64,000 nucleotides of DNA, from assembly GCA_963575745.1 (NCBI GenBank), contig CAUYUJ010012581.1:179001-243000 (forward strand), in the 5' to 3' direction. Shown here one piece after another: positions 11,101-23,606 of the stretch. The DNA is from Prorocentrum cordatum (taxonomy: Eukaryota; Sar; Dinophyceae; Prorocentrales; Prorocentraceae). The translations under genes were made by a program, and so were the position numbers. The notes beneath the pieces were generated by a model that saw only the letters and a list, made by a program, of their open reading frames with translations, was not told the origin of the DNA and did not search any database. The stretch's first letter is position 1. Each line of letters begins with the position of its first letter.

Positions 11101-11358
11101 GCTTCCTGTGACCAGGGAAGGTAAAAACATGTGCTATCTTAAGTTCGACGCACGCACGCGCGCGTGACAACAGCAGTAACAACACGCGCACGTAAGAATG
11201 TAATTTCCCTCGCAACAACAATATAGCAATCGGAGGTTGGGGGGTGCGATCGAAATTTAACGGAGAGCCCCCCTACCGGGAAATCGATTTCGGTTTCGTG
11301 TTCGTGCGTGCCGCGCGGGCGAGGCGAAGCTGCGTGGGCGGGCGAGAGAAAGTCTCCT

Positions 11359-11583
11359 GTGGCTGAGGCGCGGCCGGACCCAATGATTCCCTTCCGGGCG
11401 GCCGGGGCCCCGCGGCGCCCCGCCGGTGTCCCGCTGGTGTCCCGCGTGGCTGAGGCGCGGCCGGACCAAATGATTCCCTTCCGGGCGGCCGGGGCCCCGC
11501 GGTGCCCCGCCGGTGTCCCGCGGTGTCCCGCGGTGTCCCGCAGCGCCCCGCGGTGCCCCGCCGGCGCCCCGCGGTCTCCCGCG
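11359..11583. repeat. GC-rich tandem repeat, 87-bp duplication then CCGCGGTGCCCCG-type words
   Basis: GTGGCTGAGGCGCGGCCGGA occurs at about 11359 and 11446, each followed by the same ATGATTCCCTTCCGGGCGG sequence. This degrades into short words GGTGTCCCG, GGTGCCCCG and AGCGCCCCG up to 11580. Confidence 0.85.
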
Positions 11584-11584
11584 A

Positions 11585-12195
11585 GGATGATGATGATGAT
11601 GGGATGAAGATGATGATGATGATGATGATGATGATTATGATGATGATGAGATGATGATGATGATGGTGTCCCGATGAAGATGATGATGTTGATGATGGTG
11701 CCGATGATGGTGATAGTGTCCCGATGATGAGGATGAGGATGCTCATGATGATTATTTTGATAAGGATGACGATGATGGTGTCCCGATGATGATGATGATG
11801 ATTCCGATGATGTTGGTGATGATGATGTTGATGGAACTGGTATCCCGACGATAATGATGTTGATGATGATTTTGATGATGCTTATGGTGTCCCGATGACG
11901 ATGCTGATGATGATGATGGTGATGATGATGATGGTGAAGCTGATGGTGTCTCGAAGATGATAACAATGATAATGACGATGATGATGATGATGTTGCTCAT
12001 GATGATGAAGGTGCCCCAATGATGATGATGATGTTGTTGACGATGATGCGATGATCACGATGATGATGGTGTCCCGAGGATGATGACGATGTTGATAATA
12101 ATGTTGATGATGAGAACGATGGTGATCATGATGGTGTCCCGATTATGATGATGATTCTGATGATGCTGCTGATGATGATGACGACGACTGTGCCC
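11585..12195 (+). repeat. GAT microsatellite with periodic GGTGTCCCG interruptions
   Basis: The plus strand is (GAT)n with variants GATGTT, GATGAC and GATAAT. It is broken roughly every 45-80 bp by the 9-mer GGTGTCCCG or GGTATCCCG. The same 9-mer is the repeat word of the GC-rich array just upstream. Antisense frames read as poly-His/Ser/Ile and are not genes. Confidence 0.9.
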
Positions 12196-13571
<1,376 letters not shown>

Positions 13572-13607
13572 CTGCTCTCTTCGCTACTGGCTTCTGACGG
13601 AGTCTGG

Positions 13608-13735
13608 GTTAGGTGAGCCTGAGTGTGGGTGAGTCTGAGTATGGGTACGTCGGTGTGTGCCTGACTCTGAAGAAATGACTCCGAGTGTGAGTGAGCTTGT
13701 GTATGAGTGAGTCTGGGTGCGAGTCTGAATCCCAA
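13608..13735 (+). repeat. GAGTGT/GAGTCT hexamer-like linker of block A
   Basis: Repeats of GTGAGTCTGAGT and GTGAGTGTGAGT. A second patch lies at 14958-15010. The same words flank the satellite in block B (55220-55345 and 56262-56325). Confidence 0.85.
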
Positions 13736-14957
13736 TGGTGCCCCTGGCAGTGTCTGGCGACTAGGAGGCCCGGGTCGACTCCACTTTGGGAAGCCAAAGA
13801 TGCTGCCCCTGGCAGCGTTTGGTGACTATGAAGCCCCTGGTGGACCCCCCCTGGGGCTCCCAAATGATGCCCCTGGCAGCGTTTTGCGACCATGAGGCTC
13901 TCAAGAGATACATGGTGGGGGCGCCAAACGGCAATTCTAGTTGAGACGTCCCACCAAAATCGGCGCGAACGGGCTCGTGAGATCAGCCAGGGTGGCTCCC
14001 CCTTGGGGCTCCCGAGTGATGCCCCTGGCAGCGTTTTGCGACCATGAGGCTCTCAAGAGATACATGTTGGGGGCGCCAAACGGCAATTCTAGCTGAGAGG
14101 TCCCACCAAAATCGGCGCGATCGGGCTCGTGAGATCAGCCAGGGTGGCTCCCCCTTGGGGCTCCCAAATGATGCCCCTGGCAGCGTTTTGCGACCATGAG
14201 GCTCTCAAGAGATACATGTTGGGGAGGCCAAACGGCAATTCTAGCTGAGACGTCCCACCAAAATCGGCGCGAACGGGCTCGTGAGATCAGCCAGGGTGGC
14301 TCCCCCTTGGGGCTCCCAAATGATGCCCCTGGCAGCGTTTTGTGACCATGAGGCTCTCAAGAGATACATGTTGGGGCGCCAAACGGCAATTCTAGCTGAG
14401 ACGTCCCACCAAAATCGGCGCGAACGGGCTCGTGAGATCAGCCAGGGTGGCTCCCCCTTGGGGCTCCCAAATGATGCCCCTGGCAGCGTTTTGTGACCAT
14501 GAGGCTCTCAAGAGATACATGTTGGGGCGCCAAACGGCAATTCTAGCTGAGACGTCCCACCAAAATCGGCGCGAACGGGCTCGTGAGATCAGCCAGGGTG
14601 GCTCCCCCTTGGGGCTCCCAAATGATGCCCCTGGCAGCGTTTTGTGACCATGAGGCTCTCAAGAGATACATGTTGGGGCGCCAAACGGCAATTCTAGCTG
14701 AGACGTCCCACCAAAATCGGCGCGAACGGGCTCGTGAGAACAGCCAGGGTGGCTCCCCCTTGGGGCTCCCAAGTGAGGCCCCTGGCAGCGTGTTGTGACC
14801 ATGGGGCTCTCAAGAGATACATGTTCGGGGCGCCAAACGGCAATTCTAGCTGAGACGTCCCACCAACATCGGCGCGAACGGGCTCGTGAGAACAGCCAGG
14901 GTGGCTCCCCCTTGGGGCTCCCAAATGATGCCCTTGGCAGCGTTTTGTGATCACGAG
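13736..14957. repeat. 151-bp satellite array of block A, about 7 units
   Basis: Full units run from about 13860 with period 150-153 bp. Each contains CCCCTGGCAGCGTTTTG, GAGGCTCTCAAGAGATACATG, CGGCAATTCTAGCTGAG and CGAACGGGCTCGTGAGA. Central units (14281-14730) are nearly identical, while edge units are more diverged, as expected for unequal crossover. Three partial, diverged unit starts occupy 13736-13860. Confidence 0.95.
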
Positions 14958-15012
14958 AGAGTGTGAGTGTGAGTGAATGTGACTGTGAGTGAGTCTGAGT
15001 GAGAGTGAGTCT

Positions 15013-15195
15013 CATCTTATCTTAATATTACCTTATCATATATTGTGCTATCTTATCTTATCTTGTAGTATCTTATCTTGTCTTGTCTTATCTGGTGATT
15101 ATCATTGGGAGGAGGGAGGCGCGAGCGGGAGGAAAAAGGAGGAGGAGGAGTGGGAGGCGTCAGAGTAATAACAAGAACCCCAATCCTTAGGATAT
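15013..15195. repeat. TATCTT-rich and GGAGGA tail of block A
   Basis: Pentamer-like TATCTTATCT and TTGTCTTGTC words are followed by GGGAGGAGGGAGG and the terminal sequence CCCCAATCCTTAGGATATGG shared with block B. Block B has about 200 extra bases of TATCTT-type repeat here. Confidence 0.85.
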
Positions 15196-16230
15196 GGTGA
15201 ATTACAACACGACAGCAACAACAAAGACAACAGCAACAGCAACGAAGCAAACATAAGTCTTACCACGAATTCCTTATTTAGCCACGCGCCCAGGGACAAT
15301 TAATGACCGTTCGGCCCCCTCATTATGAATTATATTTACATATCTATATACACATCTGTATACATGTATCCGTATATAAATGTATCCCCGAAGATGAGGA
15401 GGAGCAGGATCAGGAGGAAGAAGGAGAGGATGATGAGTAGGAGGAGGAGGAGCAGGTAGCAGGAAGACGATGACACGAAGGAGGGGCATATGTGCTGCTC
15501 CTCCCTGGTAGAGTTGTCTGAGTTTTCTCGCTTCTGGGGCCTTCGCCTTTCCCCAGCCCTGGGACCGTCGAGTGATGTCTGCGGATGCCACGTCGGAGAG
15601 GACCGAGGGGGATGAGCGGGCAAGAGTTCAGTAGGAGGGAGGCTTAAGGATTGGTGAAGGATATAGAGCGGATTACTGATTCATGTTTGTTTCGCGGGGC
15701 GATCTAGGAAAAGGTGGAACGAACTGTCCAGCAATTGTCCTTCAGACTCCGTTCGACGTGTTGCCGTCTCCCATGTCGTCCCCAGTCCCAGAAGAAAGCG
15801 GGATGGATAAATATAAGATGAGATTGAGGAGGAGGAGGAGGAGGCGGGGAGAAAAATGTATCAGCAGCCAGTCTGAATGCAACTGCCTGGTTGGGCACGC
15901 AGGAGCACGGTGAGGAGAACGAGACGGACCAGGCAGCATGGAGCGGGGAGGAGAGAGGAGGGGGAACGGGCTGGAGGCGGGCGGGGGCGCAGGAGGACCA
16001 GAGGGGAAATAGGGAGAGTGGGGGCAGGGGAGGGAGAACGATGAGGCTGACCTTGCCGTTTCTGATGGTATTGTGCCGGTGGTGGGGCTCCAGCCAGGCC
16101 CTGATGGTCGATGCGGGCGTCAGCTGGACCGTGCGCAAGCTTGCTCAGGGTGCTGGTTACGGCGCCGGCATCGTGAGGCCTGAAGGGAGGACACGTCAAA
16201 GGAAAAACATCAGCATAAGCAGAAAACTTC
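15196..16230. other. Unassigned sequence with simple repeats
   Basis: It holds an AT-rich ATATA/TACATGTATC patch at 15333-15395, GGA-rich patches at 15395-15455 and 15825-15845, and no recognisable gene. Minus-strand ORFs at 15704-16138 and 15861-16316 are Pro/Ser/Arg-rich shadows. Confidence 0.5.
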
Positions 16231-16361
16231 CGGAGCTCCGCGCGGATCCTTTGGATCGGCGCTGGCCCACCCTGGCGGTGCCTCTGGCGCCGCCCATGGC
16301 GCGCTCCGCGCGCCAAGGGGGGGGGTCCAGCGCCGCTTCAGGAAATCACAACGGACCTCTG
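16231..16361. mobile_element. MITE-like foldback element, copy 1
   Basis: About 131 bp with terminal inverted repeats of about 35 bp. The left end is CGGAGCTCCGCGCGGATC, then TTTGGATCGGCGCTGG. The reverse complement of the right end is CAGAGGTCCG, ending CCTGAAGCGGCGCTGG. A second copy with better-preserved arms lies at 45524-45652. It has no coding capacity, so it would depend on transposase made elsewhere. No clear target-site duplication is visible. Confidence 0.6.
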
Positions 16362-16739
16362 ACATATTATGTTTCTGACATTCTTTGTTCCTTGAAAGGG
16401 TCAGCGGGGGAGGAGGAGGGGGACAAGGAATAGGAGGTGGAATATGAGCAGGGAGAAGAGGGGGAAGGAGAGGGCGGAGGGGCGTGAGGAGGAGGAGGAG
16501 TAAGGTAGGATGAAGAGGGAGAGCGAAAGAAGGGTGGAAGGGGTAGAGGGGGGCAAATATGAGTCTGACTCCGACCCTCTTGTTCGAATGCCTCCTTGTG
16601 TGAACGCGTGTTGGAATCTTCCAGTCGGCTTCTCTCAAGCCAGCACGTCGCCGAATCATTATCATCCGTAAAGGCTTCGCCCTCTGCCTGCCTTCTCTCC
16701 ATGAGAATTCAGAAAATGGTATGCCAGAGCGAAGCCGGG
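16362..16739. other. Unassigned, GGA-rich in part
   Basis: Purine-rich GAGGAGG words lie at 16405-16555. No gene is recognised. Confidence 0.5.
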
Positions 16740-16872
16740 ATGCCCGGCTGGTCAGGATAGTGGCCTCGAGGGCGCGAATGTGGGGTAATTTGATTGGGGC
16801 CGTTGCCTCGGGGGCGCGAATCTGGAGTAATTGATTTGGATTGTGGAATCGGGGGCGCGAATCGTTACGTAA
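16740..16872 (+). repeat. 45-bp minisatellite, left portion (about 3 units)
   Basis: Units contain TGGCCTCGAGGGCGCGAAT, TTGCCTCGGGGGCGCGAAT or AATCGGGGGCGCGAAT, followed by a more AT-rich GTAATTTG segment. The same unit resumes at about 17530, beyond the TAAGC array. Confidence 0.8.
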
Positions 16873-16918
16873 ATATCCCAATGCGACCCTACTTAGGAGT
16901 TGGAGCCCCTAGGAAAGC

Positions 16919-17392
16919 ATCATAAGTTAAGCTAAGCTAAGCTAGGCTAAGCTAAGCTAAGATAGCTAAGCTAAGCTAAGCTAAGCTGGGATAAGCTAAG
17001 CCAAGCTAAGCTAAGCTAAGATGAGACACGCTAAGCACAGCTGAACGACGTTAAGCTAAGCTAAGCTAGACTAGGCTAAGCTAAGCTAAGCTAATATGAG
17101 CTAAGCTGAGCTGAGCTAAGCTAGGCTAGGCTAAGCTAAGCTAAGCTAGGCTAAGCTAAGCTACGCTAAGCTAAGATGAGATTCGCAAAGCTAAGCTAAT
17201 ATAACCTGAGCTAAGCTAAGGTAAGCTAAACTATGCTAACCTAAACTAAGCGAGGCTAGACTAAGCTAAGCTAAGGTGATATAAGCAAAGCTAAAAGCTA
17301 AGCTGAGCTGAGCTAAGCTAAGCTACGCTAGGTTAGGCTAAGCTAAGCTAAGACGAGATAAGCTAAGCTAAGCTAAGCTAAGTTAAGCAGGG
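16919..17392 (+). repeat. TAAGC pentanucleotide array, about 470 bp
   Basis: Degenerate (TAAGC)n with variants TAGGC, TGAGC, TACGC and occasional phase breaks. It is followed by three copies of a GGGGGAACCG-containing word at 17400-17455. Confidence 0.95.
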
Positions 17393-17529
17393 ACGCAACT
17401 GGGGGAACCGCGGGGCGGATGCCGGGGGAACCGGAGGCGGATCCTGGGGGAACCGCCCTTGGCGATATCCACTACCCTGCCCCTTTAAGCCAACAGAGTA
17501 AGAACCCTTCTAGGCAGAGCCTAGGTAGG

Positions 17530-17995
17530 GAATTTGAAAGGGCTCGAAGCCTCGGGAGCGCGAATCTTGCGCTAATTCCATGGGATCGTAGCCTGGGGGT
17601 CGCGAGTGCGGCGTAATCCAAGAGGGGTTCAGAGATCGTGTCCTCGGGAGTGCGAATCTGACGTAATTTGCACGGGAACGTGGCCTCGGGGGCGCGAACA
17701 TTGTGTAATGTACATGGGGTCGCAGCCTAGGCAGCGCGAACCTGGTCTAATTTCTGTGGGATCGTGTCCTCGGGGGCGTGAACCTAGTGCAATGTACTAG
17801 GGATTGTGGTCGCGGGGGCGAAGATCTTGCGTAACTTGCAAGGGATTGGGGCCTCGGTGGCGTGAACCCTGTGTAGTTTGGAAAAGATTGCGGCCGCGTG
17901 GGCGCCACCACAGTGAAATGCAAAAAGGATCGTGGCTTAGGGGGTGCGAATCAAGTGTAAGATGCGAAGGATTGTGGCCGCGGAGGCACGGACAG
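17530..17995 (+). repeat. 45-bp minisatellite, right portion (about 10 units)
   Basis: Units read roughly GGGATCGTGGCCTCGGGGGC, then GCGAA, a variable 5-mer and GTAATTTGCA. The period of 44-46 bp keeps several frames open, producing Pro-Arg-Gly-Arg-Glu peptide repeats on the plus strand. Whether any frame is translated is unknown; no start context or partner motif supports a gene. Confidence 0.85.
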
Positions 17996-17999
17996 CAAT

Positions 18000-18395
18000 G
18001 AGTACAGAAGAGCAGCAACAGTACCAAGCACCAGTGAGTGAGAAAGAAGCAGGGGAGCGCCAGTGCAAAGAGGTGGGGGCACCAGTCACAGCAGGACATG
18101 GATCAGCCCAAGCAGCCCAAGGTCAGCCTGGAACATTTCTTAGGATCCCAGTTGGGCCCTAGGGGCCCTCGGGGGATCTTTCGGGATCGAGGCTGCGAGG
18201 CTCTTCCTGGGATCTCATGTGTACCTTTCGGTGGCTCTTTCTGCCGCTTTCCGAGTCTCGCCATTTCTGGAGAGCCTACAATATCACCTCTTGTGGCCCA
18301 CTTGGAGCTCCCTCGGGGTGGTCTTGAAGACCGTTGAGGCCCTCTTTGGGCCGTCTTGGGCCCGTCTAGGGGCCCTGCTTGGGCCATCTCAGGCC
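18000..18395. other. Unassigned; ends in CTTGGGGCC-type words
   Basis: 18290-18390 contains TCTTTGGGCCGTCTTGGGC and related words of the dispersed family. No gene is recognised. Confidence 0.5.
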
Positions 18396-19039
18396 CCCTT
18401 GATGCCTCAGCTCACCAGACGACTAACATGTTCCAGGCAGAAGCCATCGAACACGTGTTCGTTGAATGGTGCATCTCGGAAGAATCATTTTGAATTTCGG
18501 GAGCCATTTCAGAATCATCTCGATCTTGAACGGAGATCCCGAGAGGCGAATCTGCGCTGCGTAATCCGCCGCCGCCTTGGCCCAAGGCGTCGGCACCACA
18601 CATGCCGGTCTGCTGTCCGTAGACTCATTATGCGGTGTGTGTGTGTGTGTGTGTGTGTGCATGGCGTTCTCCCGCTCGACTGCCCTTGCGCCGCGCCGCT
18701 GTGCGAGTGGACGCGACGTCAAGAAGTGTGTGTGTGTGTGTTTGCGTGTGCACGTGTGAGCGTGGAGAAACGTATTTGCGCCTCGTCCCCGAGTTTTCGG
18801 TATGTATCCTGGGCCCAGTTTCCTACGTTTGAATGCCTCCTCTGGTTTTCGTGGAGCACGGTTGGAGGCCATCCGTGCCAATGTAGGCCACCCCCCCTTC
18901 ATTGTTGAGGTCATCTTGGGCGGTCTGAGGACTCTGCGGTGACCGTCAGTTCAGGTCCTAAATTGATGATCGCCGAAAAGTTTTCAGACTGCGAACTCCA
19001 CATGTCCTATGGGCTTCTTGTCATTAATTAGACACCCTC
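18396..19039. other. Unassigned with two GT microsatellites
   Basis: GT runs lie at 18636-18660 and 18726-18742. The overlapping ORFs owe their Cys-Val runs to these and carry no motif. Confidence 0.6.
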
Positions 19040-19345
19040 GGACTTCACCCCTCCTCTTCTTTTCTTCACTCAGACCACTTACATGCTCAGGCTTTGATAA
19101 TTCACGCCCAACTCATACTCACATCACTCGTCCATCTCACTCGCATCAGACTCAGACTCATTCGTACTCGGAATTACTCATTTCTGAATTGATGTATCCT
19201 CAAAGTCACCTTTCCACACTCAGACTCAGTCCTAACATGATTTCGCCTTGTTTCGCTCACACTCAGGTTCACTCACGTGAAGACTCACTCGCACTCAGCC
19301 TCATTCAGAATTTCTCACACTCAGACTCTCTCTTTCTTTCGGTGG
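19040..19345 (-). repeat. ACTCAC/ACTCAG repeat, antisense relative of the block A/B linker
   Basis: Repeated ACTCAGACTCA, CACTCGCA and CTCACACTCAG words are the reverse complement of the GAGTGT/GAGTCT linker of blocks A and B, here without satellite or CT tract. Confidence 0.7.
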
Positions 19346-19354
19346 CCCTTTGAT

Positions 19355-19640
19355 CACTGCGATGTAGCGGGCGTGGCACTCCAGCACCCCAAGGAGGAGT
19401 TGGCAGGGGTGGGAACGCTCCAGGATTGGCACCCGAACTGTGGGGATGTCTCTGGCGATTTCCCTGGTTCTGCCCCCAAGACCTTTCTCTTTTTGGTGGT
19501 TCACTGCTCACCGCGATGTTGAAGGCGTTGCACTTCGGCACCCCATGAGGAAGCCGGCAGGGGTGGGAACACAGGATTGGCACCCAGATTGCGGGGATGT
19601 TTCATGTGATTTCCCTGATTCAGCTCCCAAGATTCTATAG
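19355..19640 (+). repeat. Two units of the 140-bp satellite-like family
   Basis: Units contain GCGATGT, GGCACCCCA, GGATTGGCACCC, GGGGATGT and a TTTGGTGGTTCAC word. A longer array of the same family, about 640 bp, lies at 33591-34230, upstream of a LINE. Confidence 0.75.
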
Positions 19641-19995
19641 GCTTACGCCACATCCGCCGACCCCTTTTTTTCGCCGCGTGGTCGTTATCACGGCTTCTTT
19701 GCAAGCTGCGGGAAAGATTCAGGTGGTGACCTTGAACTGTGTTCGGGTGCTGTTGGGCGGGCCGTCGCGCATGGGCGCCGTTTGGGGGGCCCTGTCGCGG
19801 GGGGTATCAGGCATGCACGGGGTGTTTGGGGGTTCTCTCCGAGGGTTCCGTGGTCGTCCTTGGGGCTTTTCGGGTGGTGGAGTCGGGGCAGTACGTTGCA
19901 CGCCGGTGACATCTCAAGGGTGTCGGCGGATGCCGTCCGGGAGTACTGTGGAGTATCATGGTCGGAGTTTTTCGGGTAGTGTGTTGCCAGGTGAC
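19641..19995. other. Unassigned
   Basis: GC-rich, no motif. Overlapping ORFs in both strands carry Pro/Gly-rich sequence only. Confidence 0.4.
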
Positions 19996-20340
19996 GAGGA
20001 TGGTCCTGCTGACACGACGGCGACCATGACGACGATGGTGATGCTGCTGATGATGACGATGATGACGACGTTAATGACAATTGCGACGACGATGAGGAAG
20101 ATGATGGTGATGATGATGGTGGTGGTGATGATGATGATGGGGAGGATGAAGATGAGGGTGAGGATGAGGATGAGGATGACGAGGAAGAGAAAGAGGAGGA
20201 GGGAGGAGGAGGAGGAGGAGGAGGAGGAGGAGGAAGAGCAGCAGGATGAGGAGGAGGAGGGGGGAGGGAGGGGGAGGAGGAAGAGGAGGAGGAGGAGGAA
20301 CGATGATGAGGTGGAGGAGGAGGAGGGGGAGGAGGGATGA
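19996..20340 (+). repeat. GAT then GAGGA microsatellite complex
   Basis: (GATGAC/GATGAT)n to about 20185, then (GGA)n with interruptions to 20340. Sense frames are acidic poly-Glu/Asp and antisense frames are poly-Ser/Pro. Confidence 0.9.
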
Positions 20341-20939
20341 GCAGGAGGCAAAGATTGACAGTATGGGCCACGGGCCCCCGCGACAGGTTTTGTCGCGTTG
20401 TCGGGGGCATTCGTTGCCTTGGCTGGACGCGGCTCGAGTGTGTCTTGTGATGTGAGGCGGCGCTTGGCCCGTTCTCATTGATCAAGGCACAGGCGCGAAA
20501 TTGTTGGTCAACCATTTCGTTCCTTCTGCGACAGGGTTTCCCGTTCCGTTTTGGGCACGGTCCGTTTTGGGGGTCGGCGGTGCGGGGAGCGCTGTCTCAC
20601 GTCTCGCATGCGGTGAGCGCGTTGATCTCTTTCAGCAAGCGGTGTCCCAGAGCTGATGGGACAAAGGGGGGGCAGGAGTCTGGCTGGGGCCACATTCATG
20701 ACAGTGTCAGACACGAGTGGAAAGCAATTGGAGAAGTGCTTGACGCGTCCCGTGCCCCAACCAGCTCATCTAGAAACGATGCCCATACGAGTTGGCGCGA
20801 TCAGGCAAGTGCGGGAGCAAGGAGGGGCAGCCGTTATCATTCGAAGCGGGAAGGTGATGGAGGAGGGAGAAAAGAGAGGGAAGGGGAGAAGGCACACAAA
20901 GAGGAGGTTGGCGAACAGAAAAGCCAGTGGTTTACTGGA
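20341..20939. other. Unassigned
   Basis: No recognisable motif in either strand. The longest frames (20478-21023 and 20656-21180 plus) run into the repeat field downstream. Confidence 0.45.
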
Positions 20940-21320
20940 TGCATGGAGGTTCTTGGGACATCTCTTGAGGGCTTTCGGGGAGCCTACTCAGGCATCTTGG
21001 CGACTTCTCCGCGGTTCAGGTGACATTTTGAGCCGCTTGGCAGCTCGGGGGGACCCTTTCGGGCCCCTTTGTTGCCTCTTGGTAGCTTCTTTGGTGCGTT
21101 TTCGGCGCCTCTTGAGGTTTGTTTTGCAATGTTTCTGGGGGTCGCGTTGGTCCTCTTGGGGCGATCATGTACGACATTGAGCGAGGAGGGGGAGCTGCAA
21201 CCAGGGCTGCCCGTCGATAGCCTACGCATCGCCTTCTAGGGGCGGTCTTGCGCCTGGTTTGGGGCCACCTGAGCCCCTCTTCGGTTCCCCCTGGGTGCTC
21301 TTCAGGCTATCTTGAGGCTT
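20940..21320 (+). repeat. CTTGGGGCC-type repeat field, short
   Basis: Words such as GGTTCTTGGGACATCTCTTG, CTCTTGAGG and GGTCCTCTTGGGGCG. It is more diverged than the fields at 22.4 and 29.7 kb. Confidence 0.6.
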
Positions 21321-21477
21321 CGACGACCATTGGCAAGGGGGAGATGGTTACTCTAAAAGTGAGCGTGACGGCTAGCGGGCGGGCAGGGGTCAAGCTATCC
21401 ATTCCGCCTGCTGGCCGTCTCCCTCACTCCCACCCGCCATCCTGTCTCAGAAGGTCAGCGCAGTAGCATGTCTACGA

Positions 21478-21735
21478 GCCGTTCCAGACGACGATGATGA
21501 CGAGGATGCTCATGATGATGATGCGTATGACGGTGATGATGATGCTGATGATGCTGGCGATGATGGCGATCATGAGCAGGACGATGAGGATGGATGAAGT
21601 GGGGAGACGATGACGAGGAGTTCGCGGATGATGGTGATGATGATGCTGATGACGGCAGTGGCGGTGATAACGGTGATGATGATCACGACGATGATCATGG
21701 TGATGAGGAGGTGAATGGGGGAGGAGTCGCAAGAT
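21478..21735 (+). repeat. GAT microsatellite
   Basis: (GATGAT)n with GATGAC, GATGCT and CATGATGATGATGCG variants, oriented GAT on the plus strand like every other such array in the window. Confidence 0.9.
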
Positions 21736-22365
21736 GATGGATCAGAGATGATCGATCAGTATGATGAGTAGGTTGCGGCAGTGAACAGACGGAGTAATGG
21801 GCTCTCGACTCCTCTCTGGGGGTCTCTGCGGCCACTTGGACGCATACTGGCAGCCATCTTCAGTCGCCAGGCGCCGTCCAGAAGTCGAAAAGGTGCCAGA
21901 CTGTTGTCGCCGGTGCCGAACTTTGCGCGGCAGTTTCGAGCTCCCATGAGAGCCAGGTGCCGTCGCCACGTGCCCCAGTACCCATGAGAGACGGGCTTCG
22001 CAGCATGTAAGCGGCGGCGACATGTGGTGGCTTTGATTCGGCCCAGACCGCCACCGTGCTCTCTTCGGGTCTGTGTGGTCTTTGAGAGTCTGCAGGGCTG
22101 CTCAAAAAGATGGCTCCGGCGCGGAGTAGTCCTTGGTCTCACTCCAAGGGCCCCAGCTCGGCTGAAGCCAAAAGGTGTCACGGGGGCCCCAAGAAGGGTT
22201 CCAGAGGACTGCACTTGGCCCCCCAAAGCGGCCCAGGGGGTCCAAGAGATTTCCAGGAGAGGGGGGCCCACTTTAATCCAGCTGCCTGCGGCAAATCCCG
22301 CCGCCGTGGCAGTCCACCAGGCTCGGTGGCGATTGTTCGAGAGGGTACCGGAAGCATCTTGGATG
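21736..22365. other. Unassigned
   Basis: The minus frame at 21756-22994 (412 residues) is open mostly because the complementary repeat lacks stops. I see no domain. Confidence 0.4.
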
Positions 22366-22935
22366 TTCGTTGGGATATCGTGGGAGGACTCCCGGGAGCT
22401 CATTGGAGGCAGCTTTGCGGCCTCATTGGGGCTGTTTGGGGGTTGTTGGGGGCCTCTCGGGGCCCCCTTGGGGCTTCTCGGACGCCTCTTGGGGCCTCCT
22501 GGGGGACTCTTCGGGCAGAAGGATCGAATTGTCGGTGTACGTTCCCCCTCTTGGGCCTCTCTTGGGCCTGTCTGGGGGCAATGTTGCGTGTCGTGGGCGC
22601 CTGTGAGGCTCTTCTGAGGCCCTCCTGGGACGTCTAGAGACCCTCTCGGAAGCCTCTCGGGCCATCGCGGGGCGCTCTTGGGGGCCCCTGGAGCTGTCTT
22701 GGAGTGTCGGAACTCGAAAAAGGCGACAACGTGATAAACATTGACAAACATAATGAAAATCATGTGTTTTTGTCTCTTGGGCCCTCTTGGGGATTTCTTG
22801 GGGGTCCTCTTGGAGCGCCGTTGGGGCTTTTTGGGGCCTCGTGGGCCGTCTCGGAGGCATCGTGGGCCATCTTGGCGGCTTTGGTAGCCCCCCAGGTCCG
22901 TGTGGGATGCCATCCTGGGCGTCTTGGACGCTTTG
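22366..22935 (+). repeat. CTTGGGGCC-type repeat field with A-rich core
   Basis: Words include GGGGGCCTCTCGGGGCCC and CTTGGGGCTTCTCGG. An A-rich core at 22695-22775 (GTGTCGGAACTCGAAAAAGG, then ACAACGTGATAAACATTG) resembles the cores at 4.45, 30.05, 47.85 and 48.12 kb. A second kind of core, GAAGGATCGAATTG followed by TTCCCCCTCTTGG at 22518, recurs at 29870. Confidence 0.8.
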
Positions 22936-23606
22936 GAGAGCGGCAGGGACGCGTCTGGGCACCGATAGAGCTTCGAAAACAGGGGGCGGTGCATGGGCTT
23001 GCGTGCGTGCCAGGAGGGCAGGGGGCCCTTAGCAAGGTTACAGAATCCCTACCAGACAGAACTTGGCATTTTAGCACGCGTCAACGTGCCAGGGGGCACG
23101 ATTGCAGATATGTTGCACGGTGGTGCCGAAGCTGTTCAACAGCGCTTCTTCAGAATTTGAAGGCGCGGGCAGCGAGCCGAAGGAAAGCCCGCAAGTCTTC
23201 AAAAGGATCCCAAGTTCGCCCCAAGCAACCCCTCCAAAGGTCGAAGACGCACCCAGCCATAGAAGAGGCATCCACAGATGACCTGCTTCTTCCAGATCGC
23301 TTTATTTTACACCCTCCCCATCACTCTTCTTCCCACTTGTGTGACTGATGGTTTTCGGGTCAGACCTCGGGCTGCAGCAGCCGCGCGCCCCGATTCAGAT
23401 CCGCTTCGAACGCGCTCGGCGACGCACTCTGTTGGAAAGCATTCCGGGGCGACATCATCCCCAGGAGTGAGCGAGAACTTCCGCAAACCTTGGTTTCGAC
23501 GTCTGCCCCCTGAAATTCCGTAGGGGTGGAGTGGAGCCATGTGGCTCGCTCTTTCTACCCGACCGTCTGGCGGTTGAGGTACTTGTTTTGAGTAGAGCAT
23601 TGTGGC
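22936..23606. other. Unassigned sequence upstream of the helicase
   Basis: No recognised promoter or gene. The minus frame at 23307-23933 overlaps the helicase start region and has no motif. Confidence 0.4.

Noticed and set aside
13860-14957. CRISPR-like array
   Set aside because: Whole 151-bp units are repeated with no alternation of short repeats and unique spacers. This is a satellite in a eukaryotic context.
21756-22994. 412-residue minus ORF
   Set aside because: Mostly the complement of a repeat field, Pro/Arg/Ser-rich, no domain.
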